A stretch of DNA of 64,000 nt, taken from assembly GCA_947579665.1 (NCBI GenBank), contig OX388350.1:43681393-43745392 (forward strand), written 5' to 3'. A program made the position numbers and the translations under genes. Below are positions 45,900-58,449 of this stretch, one piece after another; position 1 is the stretch's first letter, and the number at the start of each line of letters is the position of its first letter. The stretch comes from Sympetrum striolatum (Eukaryota; Arthropoda; Insecta; Odonata; Libellulidae). The notes beneath the pieces are model-generated. The model saw only the letters and a program-made list of their open reading frames with translations. It did no database searches and was not told the origin of the DNA.

Positions 45900-46560
45900 C
45901 ATCGTCGCCAAAAAGCTTGAAAGACTCAAAAAGCGGGCAGTCATCCACCGCGATGCCCTCAGATCGATCCCGATGAAGGAGAAGAAGACGGGCGATTGTC
46001 GGAAATGCATTCGAGATGAAATACATACGCCACGGCGCCCGTAATTTTTACGAGCGGAGAGAGAACGAGGTCAAAAGTTCTTTCTCGAGGTCTTCCACCC
46101 CCGTCCACGGGGCAGAGAAACAAAGGAAGGCGAGGTGAGCGCAAACTTCGACATAATCGAAAGTTTCGAGTCGAAGAAGAGTTCGGAGGAGTTGACACAG
46201 CCGATTCATTTCCTGAAGAGATGACGGCTCGTCGGAAAAAAATGAGTAACGGCAGCCGCTCGCATGAAACAGCGCTTGACCCGGAATGCTTTTTCCACGC
46301 GTGGAATATTTAGGATCAGCCGAGCAGATAATCACGTGTCTCGCAGCAGTTTTCTCTTAAAAGCGGTTATCGGACGAGGCTTTTTAGCATTCCTGCACAC
46401 ACGGCGAGCACGCGTAGCAAAAATAATCTCTTCGCGGAAAAGTCGTAAATTTCGCTGCTTTCTGGTGAATCATTATGCTGTTTGCAGCTCCGCATTAGAT
46501 TTCTTCTCGACAAGTGATTTGATACCTCACGGAGGATATACAGTAAAGTCCTGCTAAAAG
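45900..46560. other. Long CpG-rich patch with a 14-bp palindrome
   Basis: Rich in CG with overlapping frames on both strands (95-97 codons), none recognised. TTCCACGCGTGGAA at 46293-46306 is a perfect palindrome containing an MluI-type ACGCGT core, and an E-box CACGTG follows at about 46334. Confidence 0.4.
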
Positions 46561-46564
46561 GTTA

Positions 46565-49500
46565 ATTAGCACTAATAATATTCCCTCACTACAGATTATG
46601 ACTAAAATTAGGGGCTGACGGCTAAAATCTAAATTTTCTTGTCATATCCTTCGGTTAACCGCTTCCCTTACCATTTTTTTCTAGTAAAATGGTTTAGAAA
46701 AGCACATTTTTTAAAATCCTCTTTAAACTACGGTAAAGATTTCATTACGTATACATTTATATCTTTTCCTAGGTGGAATAGTAATGTATTTGAGTAATAA
46801 ATAATTTAGTTGTCAACATTTGGGTTTTTTAAGTGTTTTTAATATAACATTTAACCTATAAAAGTCAACGCACGATGAAAGTGATTAAAAATCTGTCATG
46901 ATACATTCTAAATTATGATTAACAAATCAGTTAGAGCTCCAAAATTTCTTCCTCCAATCATAATACCAGCAAGAATCAAAATTTTCTATCATTTTTGTCA
47001 ATCATGAAATAAAATATGTGAATTGAAATTCTGAACTATAAATCGTTAAGACTTATTAAGGACTTATATTCATAAGGTAAAATATAAAATTATCCCTAAA
47101 AACACTTTTTAAACATTTATAGTATAAAAATCATTAAATTGTAATCGTAAAACACAGGTATGTCTAAATATAACCTATCCATCACTATTTTAAATAGATA
47201 AGGAAACGGTTAGTATAAGCGAGGTTAAATAGATGCCTCTTTTCAAATTAAGTTTATTCGTTAACACAATATACTGCGTAGAAACGTAACCTTGTAAACA
47301 TTAGAGCTACTTCTATACAGTTTTTTTACCATTCGTAAGAAAACTTTCAAAAACCTAAAGTTTCGTGCTAAGCTTTGAGGCAGCTCTTTTGGATGAATAA
47401 GGTACAAAAACAACGTTCGCACATGCCACTGGATTATTTTACTATATTTAAATTCGAACGTGCAAAATTTGCATATATTCTTCTCTCACCAAAATTGATT
47501 TTGCAATTCTGAAAACAATTTTTAAACAACCAACCCACTAGAGCTCCTCTACTACTTAACTACACTAACATTTGGACGACATATTATTTTTGTAAATATT
47601 TCGGCCACTGTTCTTCACAAAGAACTTTTTTCAAACATATCTTTATTTGTCAACGTAATTCTACCCCATGTTCCCTTCATAGTATGGAGTTAAAAGATAC
47701 CGGGCATTCGGAAAATCCTACCTGTTAAAATCTGCTGATCAAATAATGAACTTAATTAATTCAATTCACAATGGTGGTGCTAAATAAACAAATATAGGAT
47801 AATTGCCCAAGAAATATTTATTTAGATGATGCAGAATTTAGTGTGCTGGTTCAACAGTAAGGCCTGGATTCAATATCGGTTTTATCGAAGGTTTTAAGCG
47901 TTTGTGGTATAAGGGTTCACAATAAAAATAATCTTGGAGATCATTGAGAACCTCAGATTTAATAAATCTGTCACAGTGACCTTACCACCATTATTCAATT
48001 AAAAAACAGAGTATAATATTAATGATTTAATTAAAAAATTCGAGCTTCCAATTTTGCGGTATTCCTCGAATCGATTCGCTAGCTCTATTTGAAATTAATT
48101 AAATGCAGAAGACCGCTATTATAGTCAACAACTGATTGGTTTGATTAATTAATCGTGCCAGGATAAAATGTGGGTTATAGTTCAAACCACTACGCAGAAA
48201 ATCAATGTTCTTATTTTAGAAGGAAACCGTTTTTATCCACTTCTTCCTGTCCTTTAAAGTAAGGAGAACGGAGATTAAATTAATTTTCTGGCTGAATTAC
48301 TTTCATTTAATTAAAATCCGTTGCCAATTACATCTCTAATTTAATTATTCGCGAATACACACGAGTACGCATTTTTGCCATGACCCTCTAGCTGGACATT
48401 TTTATTGAAAACTTTTTCATGGTGATGACACATCGTCGTTTGTTTATTTTTCGAAAATCAATCTACGCAATTGCATTAAAAACTAACACAGTTACTTACA
48501 AAAAGAATTCTCGATGAGCATAGAATATTTTAAATTTACATACAACAAAATTATCTCGATATTTGGTCAAATACATGACCGAAATTTCAATTTTTAACTT
48601 TTTGGAAACTATTGCCGATGATCGAAGATCTGTTTTTTTTTCGGATGGCTCTGGACGTACGGATCTAATTTTGAACTTAAATTGCAGCAAATTCTAATTT
48701 CTTTGAAAAAGGTAGAATGTTTTTTCTGTTAGCCATTGCACAGGTCCTTCGAGGCTGAAAACTCGGTTTTGGTCAAGATATGCAAGTTTTTAGTGCGCAT
48801 TGACCAGGTTCTTATAGAATACCACTTAATCTCTGATCCAACAATCAAAAAAACAATAGTTTACAAATTCAAAACTATAACAAAATATTCGTTCATTTTG
48901 GCAAAATTATAGTAAATACGGTTCGAAAACAATATTTTACGACTAAAATAAGAAATCTTCATTTAACATCTGTTCTTTCTTCTGTCCAACTCGATTTCGT
49001 AAAATCATTATTTTTAATTTAATACCGAGAAAGAAATATCAACTACCGGAAAAATATTAAACATTACGTGTATTTCTTAAGGAAACGCTTCGTCTAGTAA
49101 TTACCGTTAATTTACAGTACACAGGTATTAATTAGATTCTGTGTTGCGAGCTCCGATAATTCTCACTTATTCCATTAAGTTCGGAAAAATTTTATAACGT
49201 TATTTATTAGGCTTTCCATTTATGTTTAAATCTTCAGTTTTAATCATACTGGATCTTTAAAATAACATATGATTTTTTCACTATTGATTACTCAGACGAA
49301 TTAAATGTATGAATAACAGTTATAAATGAGTATTATCGCGAGAATTAAACTTTAATTGAAAAAAAAACAAAAATGTTATTAAATCTTAACATATTAAGCC
49401 ATACAAAGTTAAGGAAGTATAAAAATTAATTGAGTTTTTTAAACGTTTTGTATCCCTCCTTCTTTCTACATTTTTCAAAGCTAGAATTTGTTCCATCATT

Positions 49501-49685
49501 TCTAAGGGGTGATATACCAGTAAACATATAAATGGAATGATAGTTGAGGGTTTCAAGCACAAAACGACCACTCTGGTAATTGATAAACACACATATAACC
49601 AATAACTTCCGAGGCAATACCTTTTCTACCGTCCCAGCAACTCGCAAACGACCAATCGGAGACATTCTCTCAAAAATAAATCCCC
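46565..49685. other. AT-rich DNA, no gene seen
   Basis: No recognisable gene. At 47838-47885 there is a faint tRNA-like segment (separate entry). Confidence 0.5.
47838..47890 (+). repeat. Weak tRNA-like SINE relic
   Basis: TTTAGTGTGCTGGTTCAACAG followed by GGCCTGGATTCAATATCGGT resembles box A and a decayed box B. Similar to the segment at 59923-59980 (TTAGTGTGTCGGTCGAGTAAG...GGGTTTGATTCC). Confidence 0.35.
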
Positions 49686-49689
49686 TCGT

Positions 49690-50245
49690 ACCATTCCTCC
49701 TCATATACGAACCCGATTTTGCGGGATAAGGATATCTCGGCGTTCAAAAGGTCTCCGCGTCCCTGAGTCGCATACATCAAAGGATATATCGAAGAGAGTA
49801 ATTCCTCCTTGAGCGCAAATTTTACGGAATCGACGGGAGGAAAAAATCTCGACTCCGTGAACCCTATTTTATTAATAGCGCGTCTTAGATCAGAATTAGG
49901 GTTCGGCTGGAACGAATCCCTTCCGATAAGAGGTGGAAGGGGTGATATGAATGAATTTATGGGACAAGTCCGCTCTCCGTTTCCGTCGCGATCCGACCTA
50001 GTTGACGGAAGAGCATCGATATGCGGTCACGCGACACAAGGCAGGGCGGTGGAAATCAAAATCCCCTTTGTGTGCGGATCGTATTTTCCCTCCGAACGTT
50101 TAGGAGCATGAATATTAATTGTAGTCCATAACCGCGGTGCATTTTTTGCTCGGGGAGCTATGTGGGGAGATTTATCTCCTCTTCCCCTGGTATTCGAAGG
50201 CTTTGGCATTCGAGACGAAACAGTTTTTTTCCTTTTTCATTGAAA
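49690..50245. other. CpG-rich patch, no recognisable gene
   Basis: A 100-codon plus frame (49809-50111) and a 60-codon minus frame overlap it; neither is recognisable. It ends in a TTTTTTTCC stretch. Confidence 0.4.
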
Positions 50246-50249
50246 TCGG

Positions 50250-51630
50250 TTATCGGGAAGTACGATACCTAATTTTGAAACCGGAATAACTTACCGACGC
50301 GCACGAAATTGATTAGCACTGATGAAAGCGTGCTGAATGAAAACATTCTCTGTATAAATCCATCCTCCCTTACTCGATATGTGTAAGGATTGAATAGGAG
50401 ATGTATGTTAAAAATAAATGGAATTAATAATATGAAGTGAATTAGTGAACAATATTTAGTATTTTGAGGGATAAATTAATCGATGCAAATTGATGGGTAA
50501 GATTGGAATGTTTTATTATTTTGAGTATAACTATATTAGAATTTTACTTTTTGGTAATGAATTTGATTTTACTACTTGTCTAATTCTATTCTTCGATGCA
50601 ACCAAACGAAAACGCAGAATAAAAATCTTTGAAAATAAGTTTTGCAATCCTCTTTCAGTAAAATATAAATCATAGCCTACGTTGAGAATCTCTTTTGATG
50701 TAAGCTGGACCCTTGGGTAACTCCATATACATTTCGGATACCTTTCAGGGGGTTTTCGAATTATTTCTGATACGATATTTCAGAAATTTTAAAATTAAAG
50801 AATGGGTGCTTGTGTTTATCCTGCATGTAATGATTAATACGGATATATTTCGGGGTGTATGACATCGTTAAAGATAAAAATCAGATAAAATAAAAAACTT
50901 AAAGCTGTATTTTCCATCAATGTCTTCATCAAATTGATCATTATGAATATATTAGGGGTTAATAAAACGAACTTAGCCGTTTTCCGGTTCAAAAAAAATC
51001 ATTCATATATCATTTCATTCATCAGCAATCTAGTGCCATTTTTTGTGGCGAAAGAACTGCCCACGGATATTAACTTTTCGCCAAAAGATGAAAAATGAGA
51101 AACCTCTATTCAATTCATAATGAAAATGAACAGCTTTTCCTCAAATACAAACTGGATTTAATTTTAGAATGGCATCATTTAAATATCTTTATAGCCTTAA
51201 AATAAAAATTCTGCTAAATTGAGTTTAATTAAGTGAGATAAAACAATCAAACATGAGGAAATCATTTGGTCTACACTAAGTCAAAATTTTCCCTAAAGTT
51301 ATCAAAATTAAACGCATTATATTATTAGGTCCACGTATACAATCAATCATTACTAAATTCATTCAACAAAAATGTGATGTCCACAAATTCAATCAATCAA
51401 CATTGAATTCATCAATTTCGTGGACCTGGTCACATATCTTCTCTTTAATTAAGTGAATCGTGGAGCTAAAAATAGAATCGGAGCGAAGATCAAGGACGTA
51501 GCATCTCTCAGAGACGTAAAGAGGGCAATTGTAGATAGCGAGTCAATAATTGCGGGTTTAATTGCCTCACATTAATGACTAAGTCTGCGCTAACTTCCTG
51601 TTAAATGAATATTGTGTCCTCCTGTCTTAT
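50250..51630. other. AT-rich DNA, no gene seen
   Basis: Repeated phrase TCAATCAATCATTACTAAATT / TCAATCAATCAACATTGAATT with TTCATCAA near 51340-51420, a local duplication of about 60 bp including GTCCACG/GTCCACAAATTC. Confidence 0.45.
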
Positions 51631-51639
51631 AGGAATATG

Positions 51640-52076
51640 TCAAACACTCATCTTAATCATTGATCTATGAAAACTTCACATTCTTACTCCGACATTGCCT
51701 TCCTGTATAATGTTATCAACAACAAGGTAGATTCCCCATTCCTAACCTCTCTTTTCCCTTTCCGGGTTCCCTCGAGAACTACTCGCCTATCTGATACCTT
51801 CTCCTTAAATGCTCCACCTCTTTCAATAGTAAAACGGTCACTCTTCTTCCAAATAACCTCAATTTTTAACTCTTTTTCTTCCGATAAAAACTTTGACCCA
51901 TTTAACTTACCCCTTAAATCTATCCTAAATATGGTTGGGAGAGACGGATTTGGAACTTTGCAACTATGATCCCCGTAATCTCGCCCATTCTTAGTTATTA
52001 TTGATATTATTTTTGTTTAATTGCTGATTGTCAACTGTAATTGGTCTTGTTTGTTGATGTATTATAATAAATAAAT
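51640..52076 (+). pseudogene. Non-LTR retrotransposon: reverse transcriptase C-terminus and 3' tail
   Basis: The frame 51667-51969 contains SYSDIAFLYNVINNKVDSP, then FRVPSRTTRLSDTFSL, then FNSFSSDKNFDPFNLPLKSI. This is the C-terminal pattern of Jockey/CR1-like RT proteins (DI.FLY...N..IDCP.LL..I.F.VPSR.TR; FFDSLN..K near the end). After the TGA at about 51969 comes a short 3' UTR and a tail with CAACTGTAATTGGTCTTGTT, GTTGATGTATTATAATAAAT and AAATAAAG. It is 5'-truncated, as is usual for LINEs; an upstream in-frame stop lies at about 51659. Confidence 0.8.
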
Positions 52077-52424
52077 AAAGAACTTCCCTCCTCGTGACGC
52101 AAAATTCGTCTTCCATTGATAATACGATGTTACAATAATATTTTCTTTAAAACTCTCAATTATTCACTTTTAAGCTGTAATTTAACTTTCTCAAATTGTA
52201 ATTGATCTTTTTAATTTTCAATTAAATATACCTTCATATATGTAAACCTAAAATGTTGTCATAATTATAATTGTTCCTTTAATTTATCATTATTATTATT
52301 ATTATTGTTGTTGATCGTCAACTGTAATTGACCTTGTGTTGTTTGTGGATGTATTATAATAAATGAATAAATAAAGGACATCTCTCCTCGTAACGCAAAA
52401 TTCACCTTCCATTGATAATACACT
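51997..52424. repeat. 296-bp tandem duplication including a LINE 3' tail
   Basis: The tail and the flank after it (CTCGTGACGCAAAATTCGTC, then TTCCATTGATAATAC, 52091-52125) recur at 52286-52378 and 52387-52424 with a constant offset of 296 bp. Either the whole segment was duplicated in tandem after the LINE inserted, or a second LINE 3' fragment inserted with an unusually long target duplication. Confidence 0.75.
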
Positions 52425-52479
52425 AATGAAGTTGAAACCACGAAAATTTAGCCATTGAAAGACGACTTAATTAGTTTGC

Positions 52480-52960
52480 AACGAACTTCCTCTTAGAACG
52501 ACTCTGCGATACGTCGGGGCGAGCAGGAGAGAAAAAAAGCAAGTCCAATCCTCTGGAGACAATGCACCGCCCCACGAGGAAGTGCCAACACCAGCAAATA
52601 GATATCGAGGGAGGGCAGAAGCAAATCAAGGTTCGCTTACAGCACATCCCACTCACTACGAGTGGCCTCTATGCATCCTTATCTTTGCAGAGGAAGGGAA
52701 AAAGGAGCAAAGCGCTGGACTTGTCCGTCTGGGCTGATCAACGGCCGGGGAAGGACAGATGGAGTCCCTTGTCTTCGTTGGGCGTAGCCCGGTTGCATGG
52801 TCTACGCTCTAGGGAAAACTTAAACCTTATGAGGAGATAGCGCACTGTTTGTATGAATCCGAGATCGGGTGTCTAGTTGTAAGCTAGTCGGCGCTTAGCG
52901 TCATTTCCCGGCTGCTCTCGGGGTGGACGACCGGGTATCGGGAACCGAAAATCGAGATGC
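52480..52960. other. Long CpG-rich patch, unrecognised 92-codon frame
   Basis: The plus-strand frame 52562-52840 has a Gln/Lys/Arg-rich start and no known domain; it continues in-frame only to a TAG at 52840. High CG content through CGGCCGGGGAAGG and GTAGCCCGGTTGC. Could hold an unrecognised exon. Confidence 0.4.
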
Positions 52961-52969
52961 AAATTTTCT

Positions 52970-54030
52970 AGCGAAAATATTTTTTGCGAAGATGAGCTTG
53001 AACATCGATAAGAATATGTCCCGTTTTTTTCCATTCCTTCTTCCATGCTCGTCTATCTCGGAAAAACTCTTCGTTCGTTAGCCATTGGTTAGAACAGAAC
53101 GACTCTTTATCGTAATTAGTGCTGTGGTGTTCTAAACCTGGAATCGTTGTATATATCTTGTAAATTATAGATAGAGAAGAATAGCCCAAAAATTAATTTC
53201 AATACTCGGAATTGCACATTTCAATGTAATGGTGTGGACAATATTTGTAACTAAGAACGATTTTAACTCGATTACAACTTAATTAACCAAAATTAACGTT
53301 TTTTTGTGAAATCAACCCATTGTTTTTTCCTCTATCGTTTATATATTAGATACGAAGCAAGTGCAAATACATTCAATTTCCATTTAATAAAAAAAGCTGT
53401 TCAATGAAGTAATTATATTAATTTTACAATTTTATGAAGCGTGTAATAAAGGAAATAGGAATGTATATAAAGGAAATATAAAGCATAAAAAAAATTAATC
53501 CGATTTTCCTTTACCACCGAAAAATTCTCTGAGGTTAGGTAACAGATTTTCTGTGTTTAAGGTCGAAGTCACATTATTTTATCATTCTATATGTTGGAAT
53601 CACACCACAAAGCTAAATCGCTAATCAGGACATATAACAAAATAGAATGATACATAATAAATAAACATAAGGATAATGTAATAAAATAGGAAGATATAGA
53701 AACTCAGAAAGTACAAGTTGCGACTGAAATAGCTCCCATATTTGAAAAATAAAGAAAAAGTAGAAATAAAGCAATATTTATTAGAGATTACTTTCTCAAC
53801 TGTTTATAAGGGTCAGATTTTCCTTTTGTTTTAAAATTACACCTTCCAAATCCTCTATTCACTAAACGCATAATGAAAATTCAACATCCTGGAGGTAATT
53901 TTATCGACGCTGTACTTCTTAGAGCACTCTATTAACCAGCTAGTTGATAACCAGAGTACTTCCTAACAGTTCGCCAAGGGGATAAAAACCCTGATTAGAT
54001 TATGGCAGAGGTATTGGGTTCCCATCTTCC
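52970..54030. other. AT-rich DNA, no gene seen
   Basis: Only chance frames. Confidence 0.5.
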
Positions 54031-54034
54031 GATG

Positions 54035-54600
54035 CAGGCTCTTGAGAAGAGTTACCGTGGAGTTTCAGGGAAAGCACGGTGCAAAGCGAAAAGCCCTGCG
54101 AAGAGGAAGAAGGTTCTTCACCGGCGTCGGAGCAATCCTAAGCGAGGATTATGGCAAGAGACACCAGTTGCATGAAGTTCTTCGCAAGAGAGTCCCTGAA
54201 TAAGACGCCGCTACTTTTAGCATTTACGGGAGTAACGAGTTACGTGACACGTTGTGTAAACCGAGTTAAATTCTCTCCGAATTACACTCGACGAGGGAAC
54301 GCATTCCGGACTCCCAAAAAGGAAAGAGTGGCACTTGTTTACAGTTGCAGTGACAGTAACGAGGTTGGATGACGACTGAGGTGTACTTATGGAATAAACG
54401 CCGCAAAAACCGGGAAACGCAAAACGAGGAATATAGTATGACTGAATTTTCGCCCGAAATGACATTTTACCCGAAAATTTGTTTCGAGCGAAGAACGCTC
54501 CAGCAAAATAGCGATTTAAGAGTTGAAGGGTACAGGAAAACTTTTTGTTACCACAAACTTCATTCTCGCAAGACCTACGTTTCAACGATTTAGCCCAGTA
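54035..54600. other. CpG-rich patch, overlapping frames on both strands
   Basis: A 122-codon minus frame (54217-54585) overlaps plus frames of 73 and 74 codons. None is recognised. Confidence 0.35.
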
Positions 54601-54604
54601 TTTT

Positions 54605-55380
54605 AATGTATAGTTAAAATTGTCATAACTTTTATCTTCAATTTAACACCAACAGAATTCCAATCTACAGCTGAACTTTCACTGGTATTTAAAATGATGA
54701 TCATTAAGTACTCATGTGAACCAGATTGATGCCAATTACTATAATATCCGCTCAAATTATCTTATCAAATGATTTGAGGATCACGCATAACTACAACACA
54801 GCAAACTGTACTAAATTATGATTAAACATAACTTTAACACTTGCTCACTCACTCGGATACTTACATTACATATCACACTAAATATTAGTAAAGGTTTGAC
54901 TGTGGTTTGTTGTAGTTAAAGGTTAATCTACGGTTAAAATGCAGAATCAAACTCATTCCGATTACTTCTACCAGAAAATTTTATGAGCTAGGATTTCTGT
55001 TGCATCACCCCTCACAAAACGCAAACAGATGTTTACGTGTAAATTTATCCACAAATATATATTTTCTTAACCGTATTTTCGCTCGTATATTCAGGGGAGT
55101 CTTCCTAGTGATAAAATCGTACGTAAAATGCTTTCCGCGCACAGAAAGCATAAGAGTAATGAAGATCTTCCCAAGCGTGTCACGCAGCTCATATTTTCAG
55201 CAGGTGTAACCAGTAAATGTGATGGAGGAGAGCTCCTTAAACTTGTGCGTATTACATAGAAACGATGCGTTTGAGTTTAACACATTGCATTTATACTTTC
55301 CTCATGAATCCGAGATCATTCATTTTTATGCAACTTACAGCGGAGAATACGTTATTTCGATTTAATCGAAATATCATATC
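54605..55380. other. AT-rich DNA, no gene seen
   Basis: A short palindrome GGAGGAGAGCTCCTT at 55224; nothing else. Confidence 0.5.
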
Positions 55381-55386
55381 AAAATG

Positions 55387-55610
55387 TACTACTACTACGT
55401 GCAAATAGTTCTTGAACTTATTTTTTCCCGCCAAAACGCCGAACAGGAGAAATTAAAAATTTTGGTGGCAGATAGTGCCACATATTGTGGATACAGCTAT
55501 CTACCACCCACTCACCTACCTACCTATTTACCAACAAAATTTTACATTTCTCCTGCTCGGCGTTTTCGCGGGAAAAAATAAGTTCGGGAACTTTTTGAAA
55601 GTAGTAGTAT
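55387..55610. mobile_element. Foldback element / MITE 1
   Basis: The left arm (from TACTACTACTACG at 55387) and right arm (ending GTAGTAGTA at 55609) are inverted copies over about 80 bp. Matching parts are AACTTATTTTTTCCCGCC with GCGGGAAAAAATAAGTT, AACGCCGAACAGGAGAAAT with ATTTCTCCTGCTCGGCGTT, and AATTTTGGTGG with CCAACAAAATTTT. The centre (55471-55526) carries ACCTACCTACCTATTTACC. No protein is encoded. Target-site duplications are not clear. Confidence 0.85.
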
Positions 55611-55727
55611 AAACTAGTTTTGTAGTCAGTTTATTAGCTGGAAACAGCCGTTGCCATCTTCCATTGTTATGGATTATGTTATGCTATACATCAAATCGTT
55701 ATTCTAATCTCCGGAACAAGGGACACC

Positions 55728-55911
55728 GAATAGAGACGACCTGGGGTTCAATTTTGTAACCGTTACGTATGAAATTCAGTTTTGAGTGGAATTGTCGGTC
55801 ATCTTGTAGCTTTGAATAAATTAAACGACAGTTTTTACGAGAATTCCGCTCAAACTGAATTCAATACGTAACGCTAAGCCATGAAATTGGAGCCCTGGCG
55901 TGAGGCTATTC
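55728..55911. mobile_element. Foldback element / MITE 2
   Basis: The left arm contains GTTACGTATGAAATTCAGTT, then TTGAGTGGAATTGTCG, and the right arm CGAGAATTCCGCTCAAACTG, then AATTCAATACGTAAC, which are reverse complements with a few changes. Outside these, GAATAG...CTGGGGTTCAATTTTGTAACC pairs with GCCATGAAATTGGAGCCCTG...CTATTC. The loop is about 35 bp. The arms are unrelated to the element 120 bp to the left. Confidence 0.8.
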
Positions 55912-55914
55912 TAG

Positions 55915-56370
55915 CAGCGCGGAGACGAATAAATAGGATTTTACTCTCACTCCATTATTACTGATTAGAAAATGTGGAACACTATTGTATTCAAAAATCT
56001 TGTTAAGGTAAGCGAAATCAGAACTTATTTAATATTCAACATAGATACAAAGATGAAAATGTCACTAAATACATCAAGTTTTATTTGTTATTGCTACAAA
56101 TGTTCAATGCGATCTCCATTTGAAGCATTTGTTTCATGCAACTATGTTGAAAAATAAAAAAGTTCTGATTTTCTCTAATCACAACAAGACTTTTGAGTCA
56201 CCCTGTATAACTCTTTCCAATTGATTAGAAAATCAATCACACCAAAACCTTAAGCTTAAACTAGCTGAAACACTAATTTGTATCTTTATTGAACGCGGAA
56301 GGATTACTCCAATAAATTATTTAAAACAAAATTATTACTTTTGAGCGGATAAAAACAACTGAGTAAACTA
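55915..56370. other. AT-rich DNA, no gene seen
   Basis: Nothing recognised. Confidence 0.5.
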
Positions 56371-56374
56371 ATAG

Positions 56375-56880
56375 ATATGTCAACAGCATTTCCTAGAAAA
56401 CGCTTACCCAGAAAAACAGAACAGGATCGCATGAGAAAAGGGCTTTCGCTGATTCGACACGAAGTTGCCGAGTACCTAATAGCATTTCTCCAATGCACTC
56501 CGTACAAAAGAAGTATCAACAAAGCGAAAAGAACACTCCGTATGTGCGAACTCAACTCCCCGTCCTCTGTACGTGGAGGAAGAACGACATGTTTCACCTC
56601 AATTGCATTGACAGTGACTCGAGCAGCCTTATCCGAGAAACCCCCGCTCAACTAAGCAAATTAGCGGCAGTCCTACGGCAGAAGCGGCATTTCGTTTCGA
56701 TTCATTCATTGAATTAGGAGAAAATCGCTAGTCCTCGAATCCGTCGAACGAAATTTCAAACTCAACTAACGTAGAACCCGAAAACAGAGTGAGAATATTT
56801 AGGCGTTGCAGCTCGCCGAAACGTCGGCCCGAAAAAAGAAAGAACTGGGTTCGAGTCCCAGAAACGTCGAAATGTTCATT
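56375..56880. other. CpG-containing patch with a tRNA-like T-arm
   Basis: Open frames in three registers (92, 74 and minus 115 codons), none recognised. At 56853-56873 a perfect T-arm-like CTGGGTTCGAGTCCCAG occurs. About 40 bp upstream lies GCCGAAACGTCGGC, resembling the end of the 39.2-kb module. Probably remains of a SINE. Confidence 0.4.
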
Positions 56881-56928
56881 TTCATATGTGTTATGGTTTT
56901 AAAGTTGCTTAGTGAGGATCTTGATTCG

Positions 56929-57003
56929 TCGGTATTGGTTACGTAGAGGGTTAAATTACTAGCCTAGCAACCTAGGGTCCCGGGTTCAAACCCTGGTTAG
57001 CAT
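56929..57003 (+). repeat. tRNA-derived SINE head or tRNA relic
   Basis: GGTATTGGTTACGTAGAGGG serves as a D-arm/box A region and GGTCCCGGGTTCAAACCCTGG as box B with a T-arm (one G-U). Separation is near that of a tRNA. The acceptor ends do not pair well, so I do not call an active tRNA. Confidence 0.45.
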
Positions 57004-57009
57004 ATTGTT

Positions 57010-57530
57010 GTTTATGTTAGTGGATTAAAACAGGTCAATTATAAGAGTGAAATCTGAAGACTAAAATTTGCCTAATAAAGTGTTAATATATTTATTTTTA
57101 AATTTAATAAATTAACTGTATTATTACATATTTAAATATATAATTATAAATAATGACTTTATTTAAAATAAATTATGGTAACAAAATTTCCGGAATTGAT
57201 ATTATTATATGTATAAATGTTTTGTTCATTAAATTATTTTCATAATGGAATTCAATCAAGTATCACTGAAGCAGTTCAATTTTATTCACAAAGTTATTGA
57301 ATACATTATATCATATACTATTAATTTATAAATGGATATAAACATATTATGAATTTATTTTTCTCATTGTTGAAATCCTAGGACTTTCAATAAATTACAA
57401 AGAAAGAAGAGTGTAGATTAACTTCCTCTCCTCCGCAGGGGTAATGCAGCAATTTCCTTTCTGTTTATTTTTAGAGATAGGAGGGATGAGATACTGCGAT
57501 AAAAACCTTTGGTACGCAATTACGTAATGT
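57010..57530. other. AT-rich DNA, no gene seen
   Basis: Almost pure A/T at 57070-57200. Confidence 0.5.
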
Positions 57531-57534
57531 GTTA

Positions 57535-57775
57535 TATTTATGTTTGGGGAGAAATCGACATATGCTGACGGTATGGGATCTTCGTCAACGTAAACAAACG
57601 ACGCTTCTCCCGCTATTTTGCAGGCGCGGCTCTGGCTCAAGATGCGAAACATTTGCACGGAACTTTATGCACCGATTTTACTATCTTTCCGAGAATAAGA
57701 CCTCCGCAGACGAAGGTGATTCGTTCTGCTGTCACAGCCACTATCCGAAGCATCCGTAAGCCGGAACTATATTTC
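57535..57775. other. Small CpG-containing patch
   Basis: A 76-codon plus frame and an 87-codon minus frame (57395-57658) overlap it; neither is recognisable. Confidence 0.3.
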
Positions 57776-58374
57776 AAATAACTACCCAAATCTTCAAATA
57801 CGTCTACATAAAAAAACACTAATTTCTTTTACTATAATACGTTCCAATTTTTTTAGGCTGTTTGGTAGCTGTAGATTATAGCTATTTAGATGATTCCGCT
57901 GAACCTGAAGAAAACAAACATCCTTGGGTTTATTTTCAATTATTGTTTCTTGTAAAACTACCCGTTCCGGCCCTAACTATCTCTTACGTCCAAACCCTCG
58001 GACTTACTCTTACCTGAAATCTTTCTTAATTATTGCATCTAATTTCTGAATGAACCTGCCGTTACAGATTAAAAATCCCACTTCGACACCATCCTTTAAA
58101 GAAAATCATTTGATTATCTCTGGTTACCACGGAATGATTCTAAAATCATAATAATGGATTATTTCTTTCTCCACTTTTGCATTATTATCTTATGTTTATT
58201 TTTTATCAATTTTTTCTTTTGTATAATATTTACGTGAGCAGATAATTTTTGTTTTATTTTCTTATGAGATTTAAAAATCCCAAAGCACAATAAAGTTTTT
58301 ATTGTTATTAGTTTTCAGCTCATAAGTAGGGTTTTACCTACGTCATTAATCAAAGCCTAGAAGCTATGAAATGG

Positions 58375-58435
58375 GAATGAGGCTTCCTACATGAGACGAG
58401 GAGTGGGGTAGTTTGTCCTAAGTTTCCTAACTCAG
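58375..58435 (+). repeat. Dispersed repeat copy with GAGGAGTGGGGTAGTTT box
   Basis: GAATGAGGCTTCCTACATGAG then GAGGAGTGGGGTAGTTTGTC, continuing TTTCCTAACTCAG. Best plus-strand copy of the family. Confidence 0.55.
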
Positions 58436-58449
58436 TCAGTATATTCAAA

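Noticed and set aside
52284..52306. ATT/GTT microsatellite as a separate feature
   Set aside because: Very short; part of the second LINE tail.
54217..54585. 122-codon minus-strand frame
   Set aside because: Overlaps open frames on the other strand in a CpG-rich patch; unrecognised.
56929..57003. Functional tRNA gene
   Set aside because: Box A and B are present, but the acceptor strands do not pair and there is no oligo-T terminator right after it; listed as a relic instead.
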